A DNA stretch of 10,275 nucleotides from an uncultured Subdoligranulum sp. (GTDB lineage Bacteria > Bacillota_A > Clostridia > Oscillospirales > Ruminococcaceae): the NCBI RefSeq assembly GCF_937890665.1, contig NZ_CALADU010000011.1, forward strand, positions 1 to 10,275, given 5' to 3'. A program made the position numbers and the translations under genes. The notes under the pieces are model-generated. The model was not told the origin of the DNA. It saw only the letters and a list, made by a program, of their open reading frames with translations, and did not search any database. This document shows positions 1 through 4,523 of the stretch, in pieces (within the stretch, counting starts at the first letter, position 1; the number at the start of each line of letters is the position of its first letter).

Positions 1-20
1 GGTGGAGGCAAAACTCCACC
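1..20. repeat. perfect 7-bp stem hairpin at the window edge
   Basis: GGTGGAG (1-7) pairs perfectly with CTCCACC (14-20) around a 6-nt loop. On the minus strand it lies 11 nt after the stop codon of the mini-ORF at 64-32, so it could be an attenuator or anti-terminator arm for a gene beyond the left edge. The bases after it on that strand are outside the window, so a U-tract cannot be checked. Confidence 0.5.
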
Positions 21-31
21 CTTGTGCTTTT

Positions 32-64
32 CTAAATTTCTATTTGACGCTTACCTGCTTTCAT
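32..64 (-). CDS. possible 10-residue leader peptide
   Basis: The minus-strand sequence has an AAGGAGG ribosome binding site (80-74), 9 nt of spacing, then ATG and ten codons ending in TAG: MKAGKRQIEI. The ribosome binding site is as strong as those of the real genes in this window. A stable hairpin (20-1) follows 11 nt later. A short translated ORF followed by a hairpin is the layout of translational or transcriptional attenuation leaders, such as those ahead of ribosome-targeting resistance genes. The regulated gene would lie off the left edge. I do not recognise the peptide, and an ORF this short could be chance. Confidence 0.35.
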   Translation of the reverse strand: MKAGKRQIEI

Positions 65-83
65 TCTCTTCAACCTCCTTGTT

Positions 84-198
84 TCTACGCATTTCAAAGT
101 CGTTCTGGGGACAACGCAAGGAATGATATTACCGCAGCACGGACACGCTGCTCAAAGCCGCATGGCACAACACCTTTTGCCCCCCCTAAATGCGTAGA
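84..198. repeat. distant 11-bp perfect inverted repeat
   Basis: TCTACGCATTT (84-94) and AAATGCGTAGA (188-198) are exact reverse complements, separated by 93 nt. The left arm sits just upstream of the ribosome binding site of the mini-ORF when read on the minus strand. It could be a paired protein-binding site or a long-range RNA pairing. Chance is possible but not likely for 11 exact bases at this distance. Confidence 0.45.
126..155 (-). promoter_or_regulatory. possible weak sigma-A promoter reading leftwards
   Basis: Minus strand: TTGAGC (155-150), an 18-nt spacer, and TAATAT (131-126). It would start a transcript around 119 that includes the mini-ORF and the edge hairpin. The -35 matches only in part, so this is tentative. 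Confidence 0.25.
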
Positions 199-242
199 TA
201 TGATATCGATTAGTGGGCCTTGCACCCACTTGGTTACCGTAC

Positions 243-316
243 AGCAAAACCGGGGAATGCCGTCAAGGGCGCGAAGCGTTCATCTTGACCCTTGCACGGC
301 ATTCCCCGGCTTTGCT
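243..316. repeat. long imperfect hairpin after the helix-turn-helix gene
   Basis: A 21-nt left arm (243-263) pairs with 296-316 with one mismatch (A249 against C310, a G-U wobble in minus-strand RNA). After a one-base bulge (295), CAAGGG (264-269) pairs with CCCTTG (289-294), and a small CGC-GAA-GCG hairpin sits in the loop. The right arm overlaps the stop codon of the helix-turn-helix gene (317-315). No T-run follows on either strand, so it is not a standard intrinsic terminator. It might act as an mRNA 3'-end stabiliser, a processing site or a recombination/transfer site. Confidence 0.75.
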
Positions 317-548
317 ATTTCTTCGTAATGGCCTGCATTAGTTTGCTTTGTAAGCGGCCTTTCATATATGGGTCTACCTGCTTATGGGTCTGCCCGCTTT
401 CATCGATCATTGTCCGCAAACACAACTTGTTGATATAAGCATCATAGTGCTGCAAAATCTGTTCCATCGCATCGGCCTCTCCTGCGCGGGCCGCCTCAAT
501 AACGGATAGAGATGGCGGAGACTTGTATTTACCGTTTGACTTTTTCAT
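315..548 (-). CDS. small helix-turn-helix protein, ICE regulatory type
   Basis: This 77-residue protein resembles the small helix-turn-helix proteins (HTH_16 / Tn916 Orf8-like) that follow a sigma-factor-like gene in Tn916-type integrative conjugative elements. The segment SVIEAARAGEADAMEQILQ (residues 15-33) is typical of that family: a helix with A-x-x-G-x-x-x-A spacing, followed by YDAYINKLC (35-43) and a C-terminal stretch DPYMKGRLQSKLMQAI (59-74). Its ATG overlaps the stop of the upstream sigma gene (ATGA, 548-545), so translation is probably coupled. In known elements the pair acts in control of excision and transfer genes. Family assignment is good; the role is by analogy. Its stop codon lies inside the arm of the long hairpin at 243-316. 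Confidence 0.8.
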   Translation of the reverse strand: MKKSNGKYKSPPSLSVIEAARAGEADAMEQILQHYDAYINKLCLRTMIDESGQTHKQVDPYMKGRLQSKLMQAITKK

Positions 549-892
549 AGCAGTTCCCCCGTCAGTTGTTTCCGTAGATTTCGCAAAACACTTGTGCGGC
601 GGCGTTGGATGGCGCTTCTGGAACAGCGCATCATCCTGCCAATTTCCCGATCGTTCAGTTCCAGCACATAGCGCAAAATCAAAAGCCGCTGTTCGGATTG
701 TGATAGCTTTTCCATGATATTCGCCAATTGTTCATTGCTGATTTGCAGGGTGTATCCATCCGCTGAAAAGGCGATGTAATCGCTGGGGTACTGGTCTGTC
801 GTGCAGATGCCGTCCAAATCCGATGGCGGCAAATAGTGCAAAGATATCAGCCATTTGTTTTGATAGGAAAATTCTCTAAAACAGGTCAGCAT
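545..892 (-). CDS. sigma-70-like factor of ICE type, with a disrupted 5' end
   Basis: The C-terminal part is a sigma region 4-like helix-turn-helix: LSQSEQRLLILRYVLELNDR (about residues 63-82 counted from the ATG at 892), then a recognition helix with MMRCSRSAIQRRR. This matches the small sigma factors (Orf7-like) of Tn916-type elements. Recognisable sequence starts earlier than this ATG: codons from 958 to 893 read VDFSTIERRRFNSFCKVVLR then HE, which matches the usual N-terminus of the family, giving about 139 residues. A perfect AGAGG ribosome binding site (975-971) and an ATG at 963 precede it, but that ATG reads GGG-TAG. One extra G in the run at 961-958 would restore the full frame. So the gene is either frameshifted or carries a sequencing error, or initiates internally at 892, where I see no good ribosome binding site. 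Its stop overlaps the next gene's start. Confidence 0.7.
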   Translation of the reverse strand: MLTCFREFSYQNKWLISLHYLPPSDLDGICTTDQYPSDYIAFSADGYTLQISNEQLANIMEKLSQSEQRLLILRYVLELNDREIGRMMRCSRSAIQRRRTSVLRNLRKQLTGELL

Positions 893-967
893 TTCATGGC
901 GCAGGACAACTTTGCAAAAAGAGTTGAAGCGGCGGCGTTCAATTGTAGAAAAATCTACCCCATGATG

Positions 968-1471
968 TCACCTCTCACGATTTGCTTTGTTCAACACAGC
1001 ATCAGCCAGTTTTTGAATTTCTTCCAAATTGATTTGCGGCTCCTGAAAGCCTTCCCGAAATCCGTCAATCTTTTTCAGCGATTGGAACAGTTTCCGATAC
1101 ACCACATTCATTTTTTCATAGTGCATCTCACCTCCAACCGCTGTTACATAGGCAGCATGGCCCAATAATTCGCGTGAGAACAGTGTTTCCAAGAACCCCT
1201 CCGTTTCTTTCGGAGTATAGCAGCACGCAAACAGCCCCAGCCGCTTTTTGAGAAGTTCCTTGCTATGCCGCCTGCAAAAGCGGTTGACCTCTCCACGAAT
1301 TTTTCCCATGTAAACAGAACCGCCGATGAAAACTGCATCGTATTCTTTCAAGGAACCTCGATACGACTTTGCGTTTTGAAGGCACACTTCCCCGGACAGG
1401 CGTTCCTTCAAAAGTTCCGCACATTTTCGGGTACAGCCGTACTTGGTGCCGTACACGATCAGCGTTCTCAT
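968..1471 (-). CDS. flavodoxin-domain protein (HemG-like)
   Basis: A 167-residue cytoplasmic protein with the flavodoxin fold. The N-terminal strand and FMN phosphate loop are visible as LIVYGTKYGCTRKCAELL (residues 4-21), and the second flavin loop as YDAVFIGGSVYMGKI (44-58). The segment LFACCYTPKETEGFLE (80-95) corresponds to the third strand region of HemG/Flavodoxin_5-type proteins. No membrane segment or iron-sulfur motif is present, and the length suits a single-domain flavodoxin. Members carry electrons or oxidise protoporphyrinogen; no haem genes are nearby, so a redox role tied to the neighbouring TetR regulator is more likely. Its start overlaps the TetR stop (ATGA, 1471-1468) and its stop at 968 sits inside the ribosome binding site of the sigma gene, so the genes form one transcription unit. 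Confidence 0.8.
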   Translation of the reverse strand: MRTLIVYGTKYGCTRKCAELLKERLSGEVCLQNAKSYRGSLKEYDAVFIGGSVYMGKIRGEVNRFCRRHSKELLKKRLGLFACCYTPKETEGFLETLFSRELLGHAAYVTAVGGEMHYEKMNVVYRKLFQSLKKIDGFREGFQEPQINLEEIQKLADAVLNKANRER

Positions 1472-2100
1472 TGCTCCACCCCCTTCCGGTAGATTTGATC
1501 GAACTGCTCAATGTGGCGTCCCAAGATTTCCAAAGCCTCTGCCCCTTTCTCTGGTATGCCGTCGTACTGGTTCAGCAAAAGGAAAATCGGCGCAAAGAAT
1601 TGTAATGCCATGATGGAAGCATCCGCCTGCCGCATAAGACCTTGTGCCATCATTTCCTCAAAAAGAGCAGCTTGATAGGAAAGTGCACTCTCCATATAAA
1701 TTTCCCGATAGATGTGGTCGATTTCAGGGCTTCTATACTTCTCAATGGAAAGCATCTTTCGGAACTGGGAGGCGTAGGGGTCTTTCAAATAAAATCGGAA
1801 GATTTCTGCGCTGGTCTTTTTGAGAAACTCTGTCCCACAGGTGGCATATTCTTTTGCCACTTCCTGTATGGTACCATCGGGAAGCTGGAAGGAAGCGGAT
1901 GCTTGTGGAAAACGATTTTTCATGGTTTCCACCAGTGTGTTAAAAATATCCTGTTTGCTCTCAAAATGCTTATAGAGAGAGCTTTGCCGGATTCCCACCT
2001 CCGCCGCAATGTCACGGACGCTAACGCCTTCATATCCTTTGTCAGCAAAAAGCTTCAATGCTTCCAGCAGAATCAATTCTTTTGTATTTCTCTTTGCCAT
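1468..2100 (-). CDS. TetR/AcrR-family transcriptional regulator
   Basis: A 210-residue protein with the TetR N-terminal DNA-binding domain: helix 1 KELILLEALKLFADKGYEG (residues 7-25), then the helix-turn-helix VSVRDIAAEVGIRQSSLYKH (27-46) and the F-x-S-K-x-D-I-F-N helix 4. The C-terminal part (50-210) is helical and variable, as expected of a ligand-binding domain; its ligand cannot be told. The start at 2100 is chosen because AGAGGAAG lies just upstream and the TetR domain begins there; an earlier in-frame ATG at 2172 would add 24 unrelated residues inside the upstream gene. It lies between a membrane protein and a flavodoxin gene and probably represses their shared promoter at 2599-2627, where tandem operator-like repeats occur. 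Confidence 0.92.
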   Translation of the reverse strand: MAKRNTKELILLEALKLFADKGYEGVSVRDIAAEVGIRQSSLYKHFESKQDIFNTLVETMKNRFPQASASFQLPDGTIQEVAKEYATCGTEFLKKTSAEIFRFYLKDPYASQFRKMLSIEKYRSPEIDHIYREIYMESALSYQAALFEEMMAQGLMRQADASIMALQFFAPIFLLLNQYDGIPEKGAEALEILGRHIEQFDQIYRKGVEQ

Positions 2101-2113
2101 AAGACTTCCTCTT

Positions 2114-2557
2114 TCACAACAATGTAAAACGAATTGGCGTGGCATGATATAGCCAGATACGGGATGCTTCAATAAACCCCATCGAAAAGATGTTGAGGGT
2201 CACCATGATAAAAAAGGCATGTTTCCGAACTTGTGGCTTGAAAATAGCAAGGATGCCCAGCAGCCAGATCACGATACTGGCCAGCCAAAACACAGTGGAT
2301 TGAACGCTGTTCGCTGAAAACAGCCCCATTTCTGTACTGCCGTCAATGGCATGAACAATGGAATTGGAATACCCATCCCGGATATTTGCAAAGTACCAAA
2401 ATACGCCATGAAGCAGAATAGGCAGAAGAATGCTCCAGCCCCATTTTTGAATGTACGCTTTTCTCGCACAAGCCCATAAAAGATAGCCAATGTTGGCCCC
2501 CAGCAAAAGAGTACTCAGAACCATGTGCGGATTTTCCCAATAAAGAGCTTTGAACAT
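2114..2557 (-). CDS. small integral membrane protein, unknown function
   Basis: A 147-residue hydrophobic protein with about four membrane segments: residues 12-31, 40-57, 85-106 and 113-130. Loops contain ARKAYIQKWG (31-40) and NIRDGYSNSIVHAIDGSTEMG (58-78). I do not recognise the family. The start at 2557 is preferred to an in-frame ATG 21 nt upstream because a GGAGGG ribosome binding site sits at the right distance. It is the first gene after the promoter at 2599-2627, is 13 nt ahead of the TetR gene, and is probably controlled by that regulator. TetR genes paired with small membrane proteins often respond to toxic small molecules, but there is no transporter signature here. Confidence 0.75.
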   Translation of the reverse strand: MFKALYWENPHMVLSTLLLGANIGYLLWACARKAYIQKWGWSILLPILLHGVFWYFANIRDGYSNSIVHAIDGSTEMGLFSANSVQSTVFWLASIVIWLLGILAIFKPQVRKHAFFIMVTLNIFSMGFIEASRIWLYHATPIRFTLL

Positions 2558-2578
2558 CTTACCCTCCTTTCCAGTCAA

Positions 2579-2620
2579 GCTAACAACTGTTCACTTTCAT
2601 TTTAGCTATCATTTGTTCGC
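2579..2620 (-). promoter_or_regulatory. tandem operator-like repeats over the promoter
   Basis: Minus strand: GCGAACAAATGATAGC (2620-2605) and GTGAACAGTTGTTAGC (2594-2579) agree at 12 of 16 positions and are 26 nt apart. The first fills the -35/-10 spacer and the second covers the likely transcription start. Each half has weak dyad symmetry. They are the natural candidates for binding by the TetR-family protein of the same operon. Confidence 0.5.
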
Positions 2621-2627
2621 TTGTCAA
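2599..2627 (-). promoter_or_regulatory. sigma-A promoter of the membrane protein-TetR-flavodoxin operon
   Basis: Minus strand: perfect TTGACA (2627-2622), a 17-nt spacer and TAAAAT (2604-2599). The start of transcription would be near 2592, about 35 nt ahead of the ATG at 2557. This is the best promoter match in the window. Confidence 0.85.
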
Positions 2628-2727
2628 GTGAGGTTATCCTGTGAAACAAAATTTTTTCAAAATTCCATTATGGCGGGTAGATTGAGGCACTTCCAACGTA
2701 TTATTGGTGAAGCAAACAAGAGAGGGT

Positions 2728-2809
2728 TTGGGATACTCCCAACAAGAAAAATCTCCGCTCCGGCACTCTGCCAGAAACGGAGATTTTGCGGGAGTGTGGC
2801 CACACTCCC
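2728..2809. repeat. cluster of three adjacent inverted repeats, possible oriT-like remnant
   Basis: Three perfect inverted repeats lie within 82 bp: TTGGGA-TAC-TCCCAA (2728-2742); AAAATCTCCG (2748-2757) with CGGAGATTTT (2778-2787); and the uninterrupted palindrome GGGAGTGTGGCCACACTCCC (2790-2809). A GC-rich palindrome next to stacked hairpins is how origins of transfer and relaxosome-binding sites often look, and the flanking coding remnants fit that. None ends in a T-run suitable for termination. Function is inferred. Confidence 0.5.
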
Positions 2810-2889
2810 TATGCTTGCTCTCATTTGGTTTTCCCGGAATGGAAAGGAAGGGGGTGTGAGATTTTGTAACGAAATTTGAAGGAGTATGG

Positions 2890-3000
2890 TTGAAGGCGCA
2901 AAGCCTCCGACGGATTGACAGCAGCAATGTGACCAGTAACTTGAAGCTGACAGACCGGATGGAGGGATTCTTTGGGCTAAAGGAAAAAGCTAATCAATAA
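2890..3000 (+). pseudogene. coding remnant or 36-codon ORF, unknown
   Basis: The open frame runs from 2860 to TAA at 2998-3000. A TTG at 2890 has an AAGGAG ribosome binding site just upstream, giving 36 residues ending SNLKLTDRMEGFFGLKEKAN-Q. The C-terminal part looks like real protein (charged, helical) and reads like the tail of a small protein from a clostridial mobile element, but I cannot name it. An overlapping ATG at 2886 in another frame gives only ten codons. It is probably the residue of a longer gene or a very small one. Confidence 0.35.
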
Positions 3001-3007
3001 CACCACT

Positions 3008-3151
3008 ATACCACAACATCAGATCGAGGCTATTGCCCGTTGCATTTTACCTGACATTCTGACTTTCTATGAGAGCGAGGAGGGGCAAATGGAATTTGCA
3101 AATTGGAAGAAGCAGGTTGAAGTGGAAAAACAGGAGATCAAAGTGAAGTAG
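3008..3151 (+). pseudogene. 5'-degraded small ICE-associated protein gene
   Basis: The frame reads IPQHQIEAIARCILPDILTF followed by YESEEGQMEFANWKKQVEVE and a short lysine-rich tail, ending in TAG at 3149-3151. It resembles, from memory, short uncharacterised proteins of about 45-60 residues encoded next to recombinase or mobilisation genes in clostridial ICEs. No ATG, GTG or TTG start is found in frame ahead of the conserved part; the only in-frame ATG (3089) is inside it. So the start codon has been lost, or the gene is a fragment. The terminator at 3157-3207 follows directly. Confidence 0.4.
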
Positions 3152-3156
3152 GGACA

Positions 3157-3207
3157 AAAAGGGCGGGCGCACCGTGCAAACGGTTGCGCCCGCCCTTTTG
3201 TATTTTT
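3157..3207. terminator. strong bidirectional intrinsic terminator
   Basis: AAAAGGGCGGGCGCACCGT (3157-3175) pairs with ACGGTTGCGCCCGCCCTTTT (3180-3199) with a single bulge around a short GCAA loop; A and T runs flank it on both sides. It ends the remnant region and insulates the plus-strand gene at 3256. Confidence 0.9.
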
Positions 3208-3208
3208 A

Positions 3209-3237
3209 GTGACAAACTGTCTAATTTGTGGTAAAAT
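3209..3237 (+). promoter_or_regulatory. promoter of the 270-codon nuclease-like gene
   Basis: GTGACA (3209-3214), a 17-nt spacer and TAAAAT (3232-3237) lie between the terminator and the ATG at 3256. The leader is only about a dozen nt, with AAGGTG (3243-3248) as the ribosome binding site 7 nt before the ATG. No operator-like repeat is evident. Confidence 0.65.
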
Positions 3238-3255
3238 TATATAAGGTGATGAATT

Positions 3256-4068
3256 ATGATTTTCCATAGCATATCTGAGGAATGTTATATTTGGTTACAA
3301 AAACAACCAAACGTGAAAGAAGAGTCACTTACCGACTGGATATTGTACACTACTTCCCAAAGAATAGATAAGTTCTACTATAAGGCGTTTACCAGAAATG
3401 AAGAGGCATATAACGGCGCTGATTGGGAATGGTGGGTTTTGACCGATGGATATCATGGGCCATATGCTTACCGTTTTTTGGTGCAAGCAAAAAAACTAAA
3501 AAGCGGACAGGATAATTATCCCCTCATTAGCTATGGAAATAAACATGGCTTGCAGATTGATTTACTAATTGATTCTGCCAGGCATCGAAGTGCCATGCCG
3601 ATTTATATGTACTACTCTACTGAAAAGCCAGAAATAGTGCAACAACTCAAAAACTTTAATTATATTGCTAAAGATATTGTGACGTGGTGTGAAAACTGTA
3701 TTAATGGTGCGTATATATCAATGGCTCAGAGCGTGAAAGATGAAGTCTTTGGCTCACCTCGGAAAAAAATATCTGAAGTTGCTCTTTTAAATCATTCACT
3801 TGGATTCTCGATGTGCGACCTTTTATTTCATAAAGAGCATTCAGCAAGAGAAATTATGGATTCAATAAATCAATATTATATAAGGAATATGAGGGATAAA
3901 GCTCTTTCATCTCCCAGTGGCATTAAACACTTCGGAAATTCTATTCCCAATTATTTGAATACATTTATTAACCATAATCAGAATTATCCAGACTGGTACG
4001 AATCTGAATATAGATACCATCTTGATGACATTGCGGGTATTGTAGTTATTGATTTGAGAAAAGGATAA
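3256..4068 (+). CDS. uncharacterised DUF6615-like protein, possible PD-(D/E)XK-type nuclease
   Basis: A 270-residue soluble protein without signal peptide or membrane segment. Visible motifs: KEESLTDWILY (residues 21-31), a GADWEWW block (54-60) with D56 and E58, and RFLVQAKKL (73-81) with Q77-A-K79. An acidic strand followed some 20 residues later by a Q-x-K strand is the core pattern of PD-(D/E)XK enzymes in the Mrr-like Q-x-K variant, with E22/E23 as a possible helix-1 acid. The NxxGLQID segment (95-102) and the W-C-E-N-C region (144-148) are further conserved-looking blocks. I associate this layout with DUF6615, a family without known function; that name is from memory. The gene is visibly more A+T-rich than its neighbours, has its own promoter and lies between two strong terminators, as expected of horizontally acquired cargo. 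A role in defence is inference only. Confidence 0.7.
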   Translation: MIFHSISEECYIWLQKQPNVKEESLTDWILYTTSQRIDKFYYKAFTRNEEAYNGADWEWWVLTDGYHGPYAYRFLVQAKKLKSGQDNYPLISYGNKHGLQIDLLIDSARHRSAMPIYMYYSTEKPEIVQQLKNFNYIAKDIVTWCENCINGAYISMAQSVKDEVFGSPRKKISEVALLNHSLGFSMCDLLFHKEHSAREIMDSINQYYIRNMRDKALSSPSGIKHFGNSIPNYLNTFINHNQNYPDWYESEYRYHLDDIAGIVVIDLRKG

Positions 4069-4075
4069 TATTTTG

Positions 4076-4111
4076 GGGCGGCAGTACCATACAAATACTG
4101 CCGCCCTTTTT
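4076..4111 (+). terminator. intrinsic terminator of the nuclease-like gene
   Basis: GGGCGGCAGTA (4076-4086) pairs perfectly with TACTGCCGCCC (4096-4106) around a 9-nt loop and is followed by TTTTT (4107-4111). It starts 7 nt after the stop codon. Confidence 0.93.
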
Positions 4112-4203
4112 GCGTTTATGGGGGTCTGCTTCTTCCGTGGGCCTCTCGGTTTGGCGGTAGGTCTGCGCTTCACCCCGTTTCGGAAGTAGGTGATTTCACA
4201 GTG

Positions 4204-4259
4204 GTCAAAGAAAACAAATAGTCCGAACCCATCTCCTATCGGAAACAAGTTCGGATTAT
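4204..4259 (-). terminator. likely terminator of the tRNA-Lys gene
   Basis: ATA-g-TCCGAAC (4218-4228) and GTTCGGA-t-TAT (4249-4259) form an 11-nt-arm inverted repeat with one mismatch. On the minus strand it comes 7 nt after the CCA end of the tRNA fragment and is followed by a T-rich run (TATTTGTTTTCTTT). This means the 3' flank of the tRNA is the natural one and only its 5' side was replaced. Confidence 0.6.
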
Positions 4260-4266
4260 ATTGGTT

Positions 4267-4322
4267 TGGTGCACCATCGGGGACTCGAACCCAGGACCCA
4301 CTGATTAAGAGTCAGTTGCTCT
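4267..4322 (-). tRNA. 3' fragment of tRNA-Lys (anticodon CTT), 5' part missing
   Basis: Minus strand: the 3' side of the D-stem (AGAGC), the anticodon arm ACTGA-CTCTTAA-TCAGT with anticodon CTT, a five-base variable loop, a T-arm with loop TTCGAGT, acceptor strand ATGGTGC, and encoded ACCA (4270-4267). Upstream of 4322 the D-loop and the pairing acceptor strand (GCACCAT) are absent, so the gene cannot give a working tRNA. The T-stem also has one mismatched pair (position 50 against 64), where the usual sequence would have A in place of C. It is best read as the attachment-site half left after integration of an element into a tRNA-Lys gene. Confidence 0.85.
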
Positions 4323-4448
4323 CCCTACAAGGCTGTTTTTCCAGCCAAATAGCAATGTGGATAAAGGTAATGAACCCGGTATTCAGCGACGCTAAACACC
4401 GGGTTCTCTGCCTTTAAATACATACTGTTGTATTAGTTAATTCGCCAC

Positions 4449-4494
4449 AAGAGGGAAATTCGGTGGCAGAATTCCGCCATCACCTTTCCCTCTT
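4449..4494 (-). terminator. probable terminator of the secreted amylase gene
   Basis: AAGAGGGAAA (4449-4458) pairs perfectly with TTTCCCTCTT (4485-4494); an inner GGTGGC/GCC-CACC pairing extends the stem. It lies 29 nt after the amylase stop codon on the minus strand. The U-tract is short, so termination efficiency is uncertain. Confidence 0.65.
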
Positions 4495-4523
4495 AATGGG
4501 GAGATAACACGCTATGAGATTGA

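Larger units (their letters stand above)
1..314. other. structured intergenic stretch without a convincing protein gene
   Basis: I see no ordinary protein gene here. The stretch lies immediately downstream (minus strand) of the ICE-type helix-turn-helix gene, where Tn916-like elements would continue towards xis and int. It holds a long hairpin at 243-316, a second hairpin at 212-230 (AGTGGG/CCCACT), an 11-bp inverted repeat with arms at 84-94 and 188-198, a possible minus-strand promoter, a 10-codon mini-ORF at 64-32 and a hairpin at 1-20. Base composition and the density of paired segments suggest a regulatory or recombination-related region rather than decayed coding DNA. A plus-strand open frame crosses it, but has no ribosome binding site and is low-complexity in codon sense. 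Confidence 0.6.
2558..3255. other. 698-bp intergenic region with promoter, inverted repeats and coding remnants
   Basis: From left to right it holds the leftward promoter and operator repeats (2579-2627), an unassigned stretch (2640-2727), three adjacent inverted repeats (2728-2809), two short plus-strand coding remnants (2860-3000 and about 3008-3151), a strong terminator hairpin (3157-3207) and the promoter and ribosome binding site of the gene at 3256. The mixture looks like a mobilisation or transfer region that has lost most of its genes. Confidence 0.6.
4112..4523. other. intergenic stretch with tRNA-Lys fragment and hairpins
   Basis: No gene can be supported here. It contains an inverted repeat read as the tRNA terminator (4218-4259), the 3' part of tRNA-Lys (4267-4322), small hairpins at 4331-4346 (GGCTG/CAGCC) and 4372-4406 (GAACCCGGT/ACCGGGTTC, nine perfect pairs), and the terminator of the secreted amylase gene (4449-4494). 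A minus-strand open frame left of the tRNA contains a basic stretch (KPRGPRKKQ) that might be a coding remnant, but it has no ribosome binding site and runs through the hairpin at 4076-4106. Confidence 0.6.

Noticed and set aside
2..328. A 108-codon plus-strand open frame at the left edge
   Set aside because: It crosses several hairpins, has no ribosome binding site, and translations of this type are common artefacts of conserved non-coding ICE DNA.
2634..2927. A 97-codon minus-strand open frame
   Set aside because: It runs through the inverted-repeat cluster and over the operator region, has no ribosome binding site and an unnatural composition.
3907..4248. A 113-codon minus-strand open frame with a basic KPRGPRKKQ stretch
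   Set aside because: It overlaps the end of the nuclease-like gene and its terminator and starts inside the tRNA terminator; a short coding remnant is possible but cannot be shown.
4267..4322. A complete tRNA-Lys gene
   Set aside because: The acceptor 5' strand and D-loop are missing upstream of 4322, so only a fragment is present.
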